This document shows, in pieces, positions 32,346 to 44,082 of a stretch of DNA of 64,000 nucleotides (position 1 is the first letter of the stretch; each line of letters begins with the position of its first letter). The stretch spans positions 73,621,353 through 73,685,352 of the forward strand of contig OX328130.1 of NCBI GenBank assembly GCA_946811695.1. Direction: 5' to 3'. The notes under the pieces were generated by a model. It saw nothing but the letters and a program-made list of their open reading frames with translations. It did no database searches and was not told the origin of the DNA. A program made the translations under genes and the position numbers. The stretch is from Gonocerus acuteangulatus. Taxonomy: Eukaryota > Arthropoda > Insecta > Hemiptera > Coreidae.

Positions 32346-32369
32346 AATTCTTTCATCCGTGCAAAACGA

Positions 32370-32775
32370 TTGCGATACTGCTTAAAAAGGCAGAAATCGA
32401 CTGAGGAAGTGGTGCAGATGAAAACCCCCCAATTGCGCGAAGAAATATCTATAGGGAGCCGAAGGAAACTTATATCAACAAGTGGTTCTTCATCCAATTC
32501 CTTGACATCAATAACAATCCACAATGATACTTCAAAGCATCTTGACAATAAAGCCCCACTTCCTTATTGGTTTTACTCATAACTCCATGATGGATCCTAC
32601 GCAACTTTACAACCTCGGTCTCACTGGTTTGCGCGACTTACTGCACTCAAAGGCACGGAAGATATTGTCGCTAGACCCAGGTTGGACTCAGTAGGATCCA
32701 TTACTCCTCCGTCATTCTTTCCAGATCAGTATATCATAATGTATATACATTGCGGCGCCAAAGGAAATGCTTTCT
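32370..32775 (+). pseudogene. Possible host exon relic, unrecognised
   Basis: One frame stays open for about 135 codons except for a single TAA at 32580. It reads KSTEEVVQMKTPQLREE, SIGSRRKLISTSGSSSN, LDNKAPLPYWFYS, then after the stop HDGSYATLQPRSHWFARL, ALKGTEDIVARPRLDSV and SITPPSFFPDQYI. Composition is varied and protein-like (Ser/Thr-rich, then mixed), unlike chance AT-rich frames. A polypyrimidine tract with CAG (TCATTCTTTCCAG) occurs near 32713-32725. I recognise no domain. It could be a decayed exon, a processed pseudogene or a transposon ORF unknown to me. Confidence 0.3.
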
Positions 32776-32809
32776 GGGGGCATTAGATATATTTTAGGCC
32801 TTGGTATAT

Positions 32810-32945
32810 TTTCTTAAGAATCTAGAAAACTGTTGATAAATCGTGGGAAGTGGAACGTAACCATTCGTAAGCTTACTAAATTCTCTACCAAAAAAGTTCC
32901 AAAGCGATTTTCGTTGAGACGATCTCATCAAACGTATAAGGGGGG
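32810..32945 (+). repeat. Block shared with Helitron family A
   Basis: GTTGATAAATCGTGGGAAGTG, ACCATTCGTAAGCTTACTAA and TTCTCTACCAAAAAAGTTCC match 51960-52045 and 6620-6700. No ends are visible. Confidence 0.5.
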
Positions 32946-33285
32946 GGGCTTAGGGGGCTGCAGCCCTCACCCCCCGAAGTTGGCAAAAATGTGTCATAAA
33001 AACCTTAAAAATAAATTTAAAAAGATCACTTAGTTCAGAAAAAAATATTTTTTTGGGGCGTAATAGCGTTTTAATTGTCAAACTATTCCAAGTTCTAGAT
33101 TGTTAGTATTCCATACCCCCCAAAATCTCCCAGCACTCCCGAATTTTTTTTCTATATAGACCCGTGGATCTAAATCCAAGAAATAAGTGCCTAAAACTGT
33201 TGGTTCCGTAGTTTTTTTTGTGCCTTTTGGCCCTCGATTTTAATTAGGTAGTTGATTTTTTAATTGCATATATCACTAAAATTGA

Positions 33286-33404
33286 GGGTCTCCCCGTGGT
33301 CTAGTGGCTAACGCTTTAGAATCATATGCGGGAGACGATGGGTTCGATTCCCACCGGCGGCAGGAATTTTCTCGCTGCTCTCTTGACGCCGTAAAAAAAA
33401 AAAA
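33286..33404 (+). mobile_element. tRNA-Met-headed SINE, internally deleted
   Basis: GGGTCTCCCCGTGGTCTAGTG and the B box GGTTCGATTCC are clear. Most of the body is lost before GACGCCGT and an A run. Flanks TCACTAAAATTG and TCAGTAAAATGG may be a diverged target duplication. Confidence 0.8.
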
Positions 33405-34263
33405 TAATCAGTAAAATGGGTATTTAAGTAAAACAGAATGAGAAAATGAAAAACGTATTTGTAACACTGTTTTCTTAGAGCGAGGCGGAGGGAGTAATTT
33501 CCGCTTAAAATGCTGTCAGTTTCCTTTTGTGGCGCCTAAAATCTTTGTGATTTAATTTTACATTCTTCATGAAAATTTAAAACTGTTTCTATTCTCAGCT
33601 CTCCAGATTGCACAAGGAAACCAAGCTAAGATGACGCAGTTCCTGCGAGTCCGACTTTTTTAATTCTAATTTGTCAAAAATAACTCAGCACAGGAAACTT
33701 GTTGAGGTTCCAGCCCTGAATCCGGTTAACTATATTAAATTCCAATATTTCAAATGAAACTACGGATAAGAATTTTATGCAAACGCCAAAAAATGACGCA
33801 GTTCCTACGTTTTGGAATTTTTCTTTTCTGTTTATATATCTACTGAATATCTTATTAAAACAAATATATAACTATTTCCAGGGTATATTTAAGATATATT
33901 TATGATTTAAGATATTTTGGTCAAAATAAAATGGGTAAAATATTAAAATCTAAGTCACGTTTTGTGCATTAAGGGAGGAAATGTTGATCCTATCTTGGGC
34001 AAAACAAGCCTCAGGACTAGAAATAAATATATTTTTAAATTTACCTCAGAATATTTAGTGGAGAGGAAGAGAAAATAAGCCCGTACTGAGCCTGTTTTTA
34101 GAAGGTATCACAACTGTATCTTACCCAAATTTATCTAATAAGAGTTTATTTTTTTTTTTTACTTATTTTGTGTATATTTTCATGTTATATTCCTTACATA
34201 CTTATAATTGACATTTTTGTTGAGGCAATTTTGGGATAAGAGTGAGCCGTAAGGACTCTGGAG

Positions 34264-34325
<62 letters not shown>

Positions 34326-34530
34326 ACATATCCATCGTTTACCGAATATGTTTTTTCAAAGTAATAAACTGACATCTAGAGTCAGATTTCTAGTCCTAGG
34401 ACCCCTATTTCTAATTTATTTCCATTGGATTATAAGAAATATTTTGATAAATAACAATGAATTTGAAGCACCTTTGTTACTGCGACAAGAATCGGTTAAG
34501 TATCATATTAATTTAGCCTTGGAGCAACAA
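33405..34530. other. Intergenic with (TA)n
   Basis: (TA)n lies at 34268-34322. GATGACGCAGTTCCTGCGAG at 33632 echoes 53022-53042. No gene is seen. Confidence 0.5.
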
Positions 34531-35696
34531 TCTACTATATATTTGTCAAATGCCACTCACTCACTCACTCATCTATCAACGCCCAGCCCAAACCGCTCGA
34601 CAGAAAATTTTGAAATTTTGCATGGACACTCCCTATATAACGTAGGCGCTCGCTAAGAAAGGATTTTTTGATATTCGTATTTTTAAGCATTTTTAGGGGG
34701 GTTTAAAGTTTGAGTTGGATAGAGAAGGCAAGCCTAGGCAGCCTGCGTTGCTAGGACGATAAAGAACAGCTGTTACCTTACATTATCTATCTCATAGTTT
34801 TATTTCTAATTGAGGATAATTTCAACTATGATGGCAGACCTTGAATTACTAGAAATTAACTGTCCCTCATAGAGTTTTAATTGCGTTTCTTTTCTGCCTG
34901 TCCCCGTCAGATAGGCTTGCCATATTTTTGGAGAGTTAAACCGAGACACATTAATATGGGATGGGCATACCAGGAGGGGGGGGGGGATAAAAAGAGTACA
35001 AATTATAAGCAAAATGGTTGGTGACTTTTTAAGCCTAGCAACTAACGGGAAGGGGGAATCCTAAACTGTTAGTCTACCTAAACCTTAAAAATAAGAAGGG
35101 AACTTTTTTTACTACTTGATTTTCTTAAAACAATCTCTCAGCCAAATAGTAGTGTCTGGCAGCTGGCAGCGCTGTGCAGGTAGTTCCAGCATTTTACAGT
35201 TAGATTACTTCTCATTTCTTTACACTGTGAGCATTAGTAAAAATGTTAATTGTAGAAAAGTAACCGATTTAAAAAAGATTCTTATAAACATGAGTTCATT
35301 ACTTTTTACATCTTCCAGCATTTTCCGGGACATTGATAAAACTGGGCGGGACACCGAAACAATTGCAAAATACCGGGACAGTCCCGGTCAAACCGTGATG
35401 TATGGTAAGCCTATCCTTAGAGTTTTCTAGGTGAGGTAATAATATCCCGGAACCCTTGCACAGCCTCCTCACCTATAACCTTGGTAATAATCGTAATTAT
35501 ATTGGGTGTTACCATATGACTTCTTGGAAACATAAACTTTTAAATTTTAACGCCCATTGAATAAAATATAGTATGACGGGAACCGTGCTGTAATAAACTG
35601 CACAGAATTATATAGTAACGTAATTTTAATGAAATATTATTTAACGCAATAAAATAACTACTTATCTGCCGTGACGAAGCACGGGTATTCAGTTAG
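34531..35696 (+). mobile_element. Helitron family A, non-autonomous
   Basis: It starts TCTACTATATATTTGTCAAA after an A, followed by ACTCACTCACTCAT and GCCCAGCCCAAACCGCTCGAC, a known type of arthropod Helitron 5' region. It ends with a hairpin (CCGTGACGAAGCACGG) and GTATTCAGTTAG before T; the final CTAG is mutated to TTAG. The length is 1166 bp and no Rep/helicase is encoded. Confidence 0.8.
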
Positions 35697-36721
35697 TAAG
35701 TTTATAAATGGTTTAACGACATTTAAAACGCTCCCTCAGTCTATAGGCCAAATACCTTGAAAGCAGCCATACCTATAATCTTTCTTTTTGACATAAAACT
35801 TTTTTATGGCTAGGGGTCTACATTTTGCTAATTAATTTTGGGGACACTTTTGCTGAATATTACTAGGGTAAATGACCCGACACTGCTCCTTAAGTTGACA
35901 CTTCAAATTTAAATTTGTAGATGCTGTACCACAAGCGAAGTTTCTGGTGAAACTGGACAATCAACTGATTCTGAGGTATCTTCAATGCCACCTGAAGATT
36001 CCAGCATCTTGACAATCAATTTGAGTCGGAGTCGAACTTGAAATGACTTGAACGTCAGAAGTTCTCTACCAAGCCATTTTAAAAAAATTCTAATATGGCC
36101 TCCAAAAAATGTGGAAGAAAAGCAGCATGGGAAACATGGTTGTCAAGTGGTGAGGTGGCTTTTTGCCAATGCAGTTGTCCCTTGTTCCTCGCAATGTTGA
36201 CGGCAAGATTTTCCAATATCTATAGCCAAATTACTTGTGAACTTAACAATCCTGTTCTTTCCAGAGCCACTGACTCTACATGGAAAACTTCGGAGGCCTA
36301 CCTGTTTGTGTTTCTAGTTCATATTTTTTGTTAAAAATAATTTTTGTACCTAATCGTTTTTTTTCTTTCGAAAATTATCTCTATGAAGTTGAGACTTTAG
36401 AATTCATTAAATTTTGCATTGTTCCTGTATTTTCAATCAAATTTGGTTGTTTGATTAAAGATATTCATTTTCCCTCACAGTCATCCTTAGCAAAAGAAAA
36501 GTCAAACTTAGGCACCGACCTACTGCAGACGTGTCAACATTAGGGCCAGTGTTAGGCCGCATTTATTGATTAATTTTTCTTAAAATACTTAATTTAACTA
36601 AACTTGGTTTATGTGCAATTTAATTAAGAATGTTAAATAGTAATTGTATTTAATGAGTATTGGTTGTAAGTATAAAATTTACATCGAAAAAAGGAATAAA
36701 TGGTTTTAATTTATTTCCCAA
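35697..36721. other. Intergenic, nothing recognised
   Basis: A Ser/Asp/Glu-rich open stretch near 35930-36045 (SGETGQSTDSEVSSMPPED) and a frame at 36095-36334 are not recognisable as any family. Confidence 0.4.
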
Positions 36722-36880
36722 AGGTTCTCCGTGGTCCAGAATGTAACGCTTTGCATTTGCAGCTTGATTTGTTTGCCCGTTGGCAAAATTCCCTCCTCAA
36801 AGGATGTTTAAGAAGGATGGGAACCTATAGATTCCCCGGTGCTAATGGACTAGATACCAATGCACCGTTAAAAAAAAAGT
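36722..36880 (+). mobile_element. Diverged tRNA-headed SINE
   Basis: GGTTCTCCGTGGTCCAGAATG resembles the tRNA-Met head. GAACCTATAGATTCCCCGGTG, CTAATGGACTAGATACC and AATGCACCGTTAAAAAA match the shared 3' body. Confidence 0.6.
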
Positions 36881-37665
36881 ACTTCCCAAATGATATTTTC
36901 ATTATCAAAATGATTTCCCAGAGGGTCTAGTTAAGATTTTTTGCGGACTAGGTTAATATGTTTTTTTTTTCGATGCTCCACATTGTCTATGAATGGCCTC
37001 GATTGCTGTTAATAGTTGCTCATAGTGATGATATACTACAACACTAATATGGAAAAGTAAAATATGGAAAAAAACAAATAACTAAACAGAAAAAAAAAAT
37101 TAAAAATAAACATTGAGAAACTAAGTAATATTCATTGGATTTTGAAATAAAAAAGTTGCGGATGTTACAAGGTTAATAGACTGCATTCAATTCGGCATCG
37201 AATCGTTTCTGAACGTTTTCTGGCATCAATTTGGATCTGCTGGTCGATACCCGAGACCTCCTCAAGATCCAGGGTTATAACCTAGAAAACATATAAAAAT
37301 GTGGATCCAACAGAAAATGTTGGGAGATACAGGTATGAGGTTTGCCGACACTTATGCCCACATTTTCTCCTGACATAGACAGGCACGTCCGAAAACTACC
37401 TTCAACCTCCTCGCATATTTCACGGGGATTTTCCCCATCTCCTGTCAGGATGTTACGCGTCAATAGAACCCAAAACTCTTCCGTCCCTCACGTAGCTCCT
37501 GTTTTACAAGAAAAGGATATTTCATTTTTTCAAGTATTTTCGGCTTCAACATTTATAAGTCTTAGTTTGTTTTCGTAACGTAATTATTATTTCCTCAAAT
37601 CCGGCAGTAAATAAGCAGACCAAGATCTGACAAACCAGCATCTGCAATAAACATCATCAACAAAA
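36881..37665. other. Intergenic, nothing recognised
   Basis: No supported feature. Confidence 0.45.
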
Positions 37666-38470
37666 ACCACTATCCACACAAACCACTATTTACACCAACC
37701 ATTATCTGCACAAACCACTATCTACAAAAACCACAATCTACACAAACCACTATCCACCCAAACCACTATTTACACAAACCACTATATAGTAAACCAGCAT
37801 CTCCAGATACTAGGATCTGCCCTAAAGACCATCTACACAATTCACTATCTACAAAAACCAGTATGTCCAGAAACCAGTATTTCCTCAAACCAGCAACTCC
37901 ACAAACCAACATCTACGCATATCAGAATCTACAAAAACCACAATCTACACAACCCACTATCCACCCAACCACTATCTACACAAACCACCATCTACACAAA
38001 CCACAATATACAGAAACCACTATCTACACAAACCACCATCTACACAAACCACTATATACACAAACCACTACCTACACAAACCACTATCTACACAATCCAC
38101 TATCTACCCAAACTACAATCTACACAAACCACTATCTACCCAAACCACTGTCTACACAAACCACTATCTACCCATACCACTATCTACACAAACCACTATC
38201 TACCCAAACTAATATCTACACAAACCACTATTTACACAAACCACTATATAGTAAACCAGCATCTCCAGATACTAGGATCTGCCCTAAAGACCATCTACAC
38301 AATTCACTATCTACAAAAACCAGTATGTCGAGAAACCAGTATTTCCTAAAACCAGCAACTCCACAAACCAACATCTACGCATACCACAATCTACAAAAAC
38401 GAGCATCTCCAGAAACACGCGCCACCACAATGCAGAATCTTCAGTAAACAACATCTACACAAACCACTAT
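37666..38470 (+). repeat. 16-bp minisatellite with a larger internal duplication
   Basis: Variants of CCACTATCTACACAAA repeat about 50 times. A longer block with CCAGATACTAGGATCTGCC and CCCTAAAGACCATCTACAC occurs at about 37785-37905 and again at 38248-38385. One frame stays open for 194 codons with a 16-residue period, which follows from 3 x 16 bp. I do not call it a protein. Confidence 0.95.
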
Positions 38471-38660
38471 CCACACAACAGAGCATCCTGTGCACGACTG
38501 AGCCTATTTCGCCCCCATATACAAACAGATGAATTAGAAATTTGAAAGACCTCTACATTTTCTGATCGGGTCATATGATTGAGGTGGTAAGTCGGTTTTC
38601 TGTTTATGTGGGTGGAGATAACACTATAAAATAACAATTCAGCTTACATTAATCATATAT

Positions 38661-38795
38661 AAGTAAAGATGGAATGGTTGGGATTCGGCTAAAGAAACCT
38701 CAATACGATTTTTGTTAAAAAAATCTATGTTTTTTTTTAAACAAAAATCGTATTGAGGTTTCTTTAGCCGAATCCCAACCATTCCAGCTTTACTT
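38661..38795. repeat. Long hairpin, 56-bp arms, 23-nt loop
   Basis: Left arm 38661-38716 and right arm 38740-38795 are inverted copies with one mismatch (AAGATGGAATGG versus CCATTCCAGCTT). The loop is A/T-only apart from one C and one G. No other copy is seen here. Confidence 0.97.
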
Positions 38796-39559
38796 ATCAC
38801 CTCGACGGCTAACTATCTAATCTTCATGGTTAATCATAGATATTCGAATTCCAACAAATATAAATGAGCGAGCCAAACAAGATTTTGCTGAAATATGACG
38901 ATGTTTCCTCAGATAATCCGTCCAAGTCATACTTAATAACGCCACGAAATCCTTCATACTGACGACCGTAATCCTCAATGAAGCTGCCGGATCCCGAAGA
39001 TAAATATTTGGGTTTAACGTCTCACGCCTTAAATACGAACTTGTGAAAACGAATATTTTAAAGCACTATTTTAAATTTACTCCGGTCGAGTGGTCTGTTA
39101 GATAGGCAACTGGAGGAAGACATTTTTAGCGCGTTTCTCTCCTAAGCAATTCCTTCCCCCAAATACAAATTTCATTTAAATCAACTCTAATAGTACGGAA
39201 TTCGATTGCGCAGGAATTCCTGACAATTCAGAGATCTGGAAGGGCCAGCTATGACCCCAACCAGATATAGAAGGGACCGGACTGAAACCAATCTTCATGC
39301 TTACGATAAACCCTGAGGAAGCCGCAACGTTTTGGGCAACAAATCACACGCTCTTCTGCACCCTATATTTTTCAGTTTTTTGAATATTTATTTCCTAATA
39401 TAAAACCCTTTTTGGTTACTAACCACTCATGTCTTACAGCATTTTTATTCTTTCAATATTTCTTTCTTTTTTTGACATACGTCCGCTCCTGCAAATTTAT
39501 ATAATAACAACAATACTCTTAGCACGTGCGAAACTTGGTATATAGCGTTCAATTAGCAA
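38796..39559 (+). other. Intergenic with a decayed PLE-end motif
   Basis: AACCCTGAGGAAGCCGCAACG then TTTTGGGCAAC at 39311-39345 is like the PLE terminal motif with the GAAAC part mutated. No gene is seen. Confidence 0.4.
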
Positions 39560-40090
39560 ACGATTGAACGAGTTCGTATACCACCGAAATCAGTCCGAAG
39601 GAAGGGGGGGGGGGGGGGGGTTACGCCGGACCCAAAACACTAATTTGACCATGCCCGCCGTAGTTTTTGATATATTTCAACGAAACTTGGTATTCATAGT
39701 GGTAATCTACAGAGAAAAATAGGTTGTAAATATTAAAAAAAAATCGGTTCATTAGGAAGGGGGGGGGATTTACTCCGGACCCACATTACCAATTCGCCAC
39801 TACCAGCCATACTTTTTGTTATATTTCGAGGAAACTCGGTATTCGTAGTGGTAATCTACAGAGAAAAACGGGTTGTAAATTACTCCGGACTCAAATTACT
39901 AATATACTCATACCGGTCGTAATTTCTGCTGTATTGTAACGAAACGCGGTATATGTCGTGGGTAACTCACTAGAATGGAGTGTTGTAGAAATGACCTAAA
40001 TCGGTCTATAAGAAAGGGGTGTTTTACTTAGTACTGTATTTCAATAGAATTAGCCCGCCAGACGTAGGTTCACAATGCCGCCGCAAGGAG
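39560..40090 (+). repeat. Dispersed repeat, family E
   Basis: Contains two internal echoes of CGAAACTTGGTATTCATAGT and TAATCTACAGAGAAAAA, and G runs (39604-39620). The minus-strand copy is at 49600-49935. Ends and class are unknown. Confidence 0.7.
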
Positions 40091-40805
40091 CGCTTTTAAC
40101 CGCTAGAGGGACTGTATCCTGTTCCTGCGTCAGATCAAAAGACGAAAATATGAAGTTTTTTGTTTTTATTAAGTAGCGTAGTACCATGTATAAACATAAT
40201 TCTGGAAGCAATTTAATAACAAAATTAATAATTGAATAGTTCGCTATTACAAAATTAAAAGAGAACTATTTATGTTTTTATTTTATAGGATATTTTAAGC
40301 AAATTATTCAGGAATGCAGCCTACACTGCCCAAGTGCTTAGTTATGCAGCTCCTTCGTGACGGACTGTTTGTACATACAGTAACTCAGAAACTTTTTAAA
40401 GGGTTCGTTTGGTATTTTTAATTTATAAACCGGTTTGGTTCTTTGAAAGGTTCTTGGAAAGGTTGAAATTATTATAAGATTGAATAGTCAATAATTTATT
40501 AAAACATTTTAAGTTTAGCCTGAAGTATGTTATCATGAAACATGGTATAAACAAATTGACATGAATTCCAAACCGAAAAACACAACAGAGATATATAAGA
40601 ATGAGCCGAGATAGGATATTTTCCGGTGAGATAGTCCTGATAAGGGTAGATATAATAGGGGAAGGCGTGTGGACGGTGTGTAGCAACACTCAGATGGCCG
40701 GGCACAACTTAGACATACCTCTTCACGGCAGCGGAAAATATAGGAGGTAAGTATGGCTGGAGGGTTCGACTTAATATAGCTCTTTTCATCACATTCAGGT
40801 ATAGG

Positions 40806-40808
<3 letters not shown>
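40091..40808. other. Intergenic, nothing recognised
   Basis: No supported feature. Confidence 0.45.
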
Positions 40809-40902
<94 letters not shown>

Positions 40903-40919
40903 TCTCACTCTCTCTCTCT

Positions 40920-40988
<69 letters not shown>

Positions 40989-41012
40989 ACTCTCTCTCAC
41001 ACACACACTCAC
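40809..41012 (+). repeat. (TC)n microsatellite
   Basis: About 100 TC units with a few interruptions, then a short (CA) run. Confidence 0.98.
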
Positions 41013-41023
41013 CTATTGGCTAA

Positions 41024-41402
41024 GGCCCGGTGCACACTGAAACTGGTTTCATGAAAGTTTTTCGTTAAATCAGTCTCCTATTGCTTCAGTTTCACGTTTC
41101 ATCAGTAGATCAACTAGCTCTAATAAGCGATCAAAAACTGTCTTCGACATCCTCAAAAATTCCTTAATAAATTTATTAGGAGCTCTGTTTTGGTTCGCGG
41201 GTTACAACAAAACAGCTGTGTTGCCGATCCCAAATCATTGGGAGAACCTAGTACTTGCGTCTTTTTTTCTTTAGCCACTAACAGGAGACAAGTCCATCGT
41301 TGTCTGAATCAACCACGAAAGTGATAGAAAACAATTATTTCTGTGTGCACGCTAGAATGAAATAGGTTCCATGAAACCAGCTTCCTCAGAGTGCACTGGG
41401 CC
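41024..41402. mobile_element. Harbinger-like MITE
   Basis: Ends GGCCCGGTGCACACTGAAAC and, inverted, GGCCCAGTGCACTCTGAGG, both followed by CTGGTTTCATG. TAA flanks each side (41021-41023, 41403-41405), as for the 3-bp duplications of PIF/Harbinger elements. It is 379 bp with no coding capacity. Confidence 0.75.
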
Positions 41403-41769
41403 TAAAACGCCAAGTAAAGAACTTGCAATATTTTCTGACGGTAAAATAATTGCGTCCAAAAAACCTTTATTGGCCAATGGCTATGTACGAAATCTGTACT
41501 AAAATTTAACTTAATTTAAAATGTAAATACAGTTGATAGAATGGGTTCTGAACTCAAGGCCTCCCAACGTATTTCTTGGGGTACGTCAGAAAAACATTCA
41601 GATGTCGTTGAAATGTTTGATGGATTTAAAAAATGATAACTGCACGAATTTTGCCCAGAGACGTGGACCGTCTCCAAAATGCATGAGGATACTTTAGGGG
41701 GATCAGTTTTAGGGGAATTTCCGCTGACAAGATATGGTGAAAAAGAACCATTTTCGAGTAGTACCAGGC
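41403..41769. other. Intergenic, nothing recognised
   Basis: No supported feature. Confidence 0.4.
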
Positions 41770-41777
41770 ATATAAGG

Positions 41778-42474
41778 TAGTGATGTAAAGGAGCGCGCGT
41801 TTGAGGCTAGAAGGCGCGGCTCCTAAAAGCTCAAGCTCCCAGAGCTTGGCCAGGGCTCGATAGAAGGCGCGAGCCTTGAAGGCTGGCCTCGGGAGAAGGC
41901 GCGAGTCTTGAAGGCTAGGCTTGGTAGAAGGCGCGAGTCTTGAAGGCTAGGCTTGATAGAAGGCGCGAGTCTTGAAGGCTAGGCTTGATAGAAGGCGCGA
42001 GTCTTGAAGGCTCGGCTCGGGAGAAGGCGCATGCTTTGAAGCCTTTTTCTTTTCATTTCCAATATGGCGGATGGCGGGCAAACAGCTGTTTCATGAAATA
42101 TACTTTAGTAGATTCGTCCTAAATTCTTTCCGCCACATTGAAATTATTCGCTTGCAATTAAATTCACCATTTCATAGATAAACTAATTATATGGATCACT
42201 AATTGGGTAAAAATAGTAACTTTTCCTAAAAAATAAACTGGCAACACTGTCGTACTACTACAATACTATTATAACCGTGCTTGCCAAAGCTCTACCTTCC
42301 CAGGGCTCCAAGGCCGAGCCTTCAAGGCTCGATGGAGAGCCTTCAGGGCTTGATAAGGTTAGGCTGAAGCCTCACTCCTGAGGCTTCATCCAGCCCTCAG
42401 AGCTCGGGCTGTAAAGGCTAGGTTCAAGGTTCAGGCCTGAAGCCTCTAGTCAGGGCTCGCTTTTAACAACACTA
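41778..42474. mobile_element. hAT-like non-autonomous transposon
   Basis: Terminal repeats TAGTGATGTAAAGGAGCG and, inverted, TAGTGTTGTTAAAAGCG. An exact 8-bp duplication ATATAAGG flanks it (41770-41777 and 42475-42482). TAGTG-type ends and 8-bp duplications are hallmarks of hAT. The interior near both ends is rich in AAGGCTCG-type words; there is no transposase. Confidence 0.88.
41862..42053 (+). repeat. 32-bp minisatellite inside the hAT-like element
   Basis: Six units begin AGAAGGCGCGAG at 41862, 41894, 41926, 41958, 41990 and 42022. Confidence 0.95.
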
Positions 42475-42730
42475 ATATAAGGAAAACAAATATTGTCCAT
42501 ATTATCCATATGGGAAGAATCATATTGGCTGGCATGAAATGTAAGACCACGAAAGAAATACTTAATAGAAGCAGAATACCTAAGCCGCCCAACCTCCACT
42601 GGAAGGATGGACTTGCCTAAGACACATAGGGTCGTACTTTGGAAAAGGAATTGCATGTTTGTTGCAACAACTAGAGGATCAGGACGGCTGGTAGTCGCAG
42701 ATTTCGGAGGTTGTGTGCCATTTAAGGAAG

Positions 42731-43730
42731 TTTTTTTTTTTTTTTTAATTTATTTATTTATTGGGAAGAATAAAAAAAAAAACAATCTGTTCCTGATACC
42801 AGATGAACATTTATTTTCATTATTAATTGTAGTAACTTAAATTCTAGCACGAATTTTACAATACAGGAAATTATTTTATTTTATTTCATTGTTGAGCATC
42901 GCAACATTGGCGACAAACTCATTTTGTGTTTGTTATGTCAAGAAAAAAAAAAAGAAAAAGAAAAGGTAAATGAATAATTAAAGAACTTAATGTTAACAAA
43001 ACGTGAAAAAGAAGATAAAGTAAACAAAAAAAATAAAAATAAATAAAATAAAAACAGAACAAATAGTAACACTAAAGTAATAATTAGATGTAAACATAAA
43101 ATTTTGAAATAGTGGATGTGAAAGTTAAGTGAAATATTTACAGCTTGGTGTATAAATGTGTGTTTTTCAAATGTTTGAGGATTGTATGGATGTGTGGGCT
43201 ACCTTCTGTCAGTAAGTCGTGGGGCATATTTAAGTTAATGAGTTGTCTGCAGTTTGTAAGTATATGTTTAACCGTCAGAGTCTCATTGCAGTATTTACAA
43301 GTTGGTCTGTCCTTTCTTTCTAGTAAGTATAGGGCAAGTAGAGTGTGTCCAATCCGAAGCCTGCTTAAAATAACATCATCTCGTCGAGAGAAGTGTTCCT
43401 TTGACCAGGCTTTCGTTGTATTTTTAATTTCTCGTAATTTTGTTTCTGCTTGATACCACTCACTTTCCCATTCGTTCTGAATGTGAGTAAGTAATGTTTT
43501 GTATAAGTCCGATGAAGTCACAGTATGTAAGACAAAGGTTGGTCTTTGAGTGGCTAGTTTTGCTTGTAAGTCGACGGCAGTACTGAGTTTGATGTCTTCG
43601 TGTACAGGTAACCATAGCAACGTAATGTGTGAATTATTGTTTTGTAGTTTATATATTTGTGAGAATATGTTACTGATGATTGGATGTGTACTGTACATGT
43701 TTTGGATGGAGAGTAACGAACTTAAGGAAA
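42731..43730 (-). pseudogene. I-like LINE 3' fragment: RNase H and zinc motif
   Basis: The minus-strand frame from about 43720 to the stop at 43138 reads SLSSLLSIQNMYSTHPIIS (around the third RNase H acidic residue, here lost), TLLWLPVHEDIKLSTAVDL (GH.GI.GNE.AD region, degraded), KAWSKEHFSRRDDVILSRLRI and CKYCNETLTVKHILTNC (CX2CX7HX4C). About 190 codons remain open. The 3' UTR runs to a poly(T) run on the plus strand (42731-42746) beside TTTATTTATTTATT. 5'-truncated and not functional. Confidence 0.82.
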
Positions 43731-44020
43731 TTATAACATGTGTTAACCGTATAGTAGTAAATTACATAAATAAATATAATTCTTGATAGAAATATGTACA
43801 AAAAATATATTACAGATATTATAGTTATAATTATTTCAAGAATATATGTTTCGGCCTTTTATGGACATATTTATTTTAATGTATCATATTATAATTACCT
43901 AAATGCTTAATTAAATTATTTTATTAAAAGCTCGTTGTTCATCGGTTGACAAGTAATAAAGTATGACGTTTCTTGACATTTTAAATAAAAAATGTGCAGA
44001 ACATTTCCATAGATAATTTG

Positions 44021-44082
<62 letters not shown>

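Noticed and set aside
37863..38447. 194-codon Thr/His/Tyr-rich protein
   Set aside because: The 16-residue period equals three 16-bp minisatellite units; there is no independent coding signal.
38661..38795. MicroRNA precursor
   Set aside because: The arms are too long and too perfect for a typical pre-miRNA; a young inverted duplication or MITE fits better.
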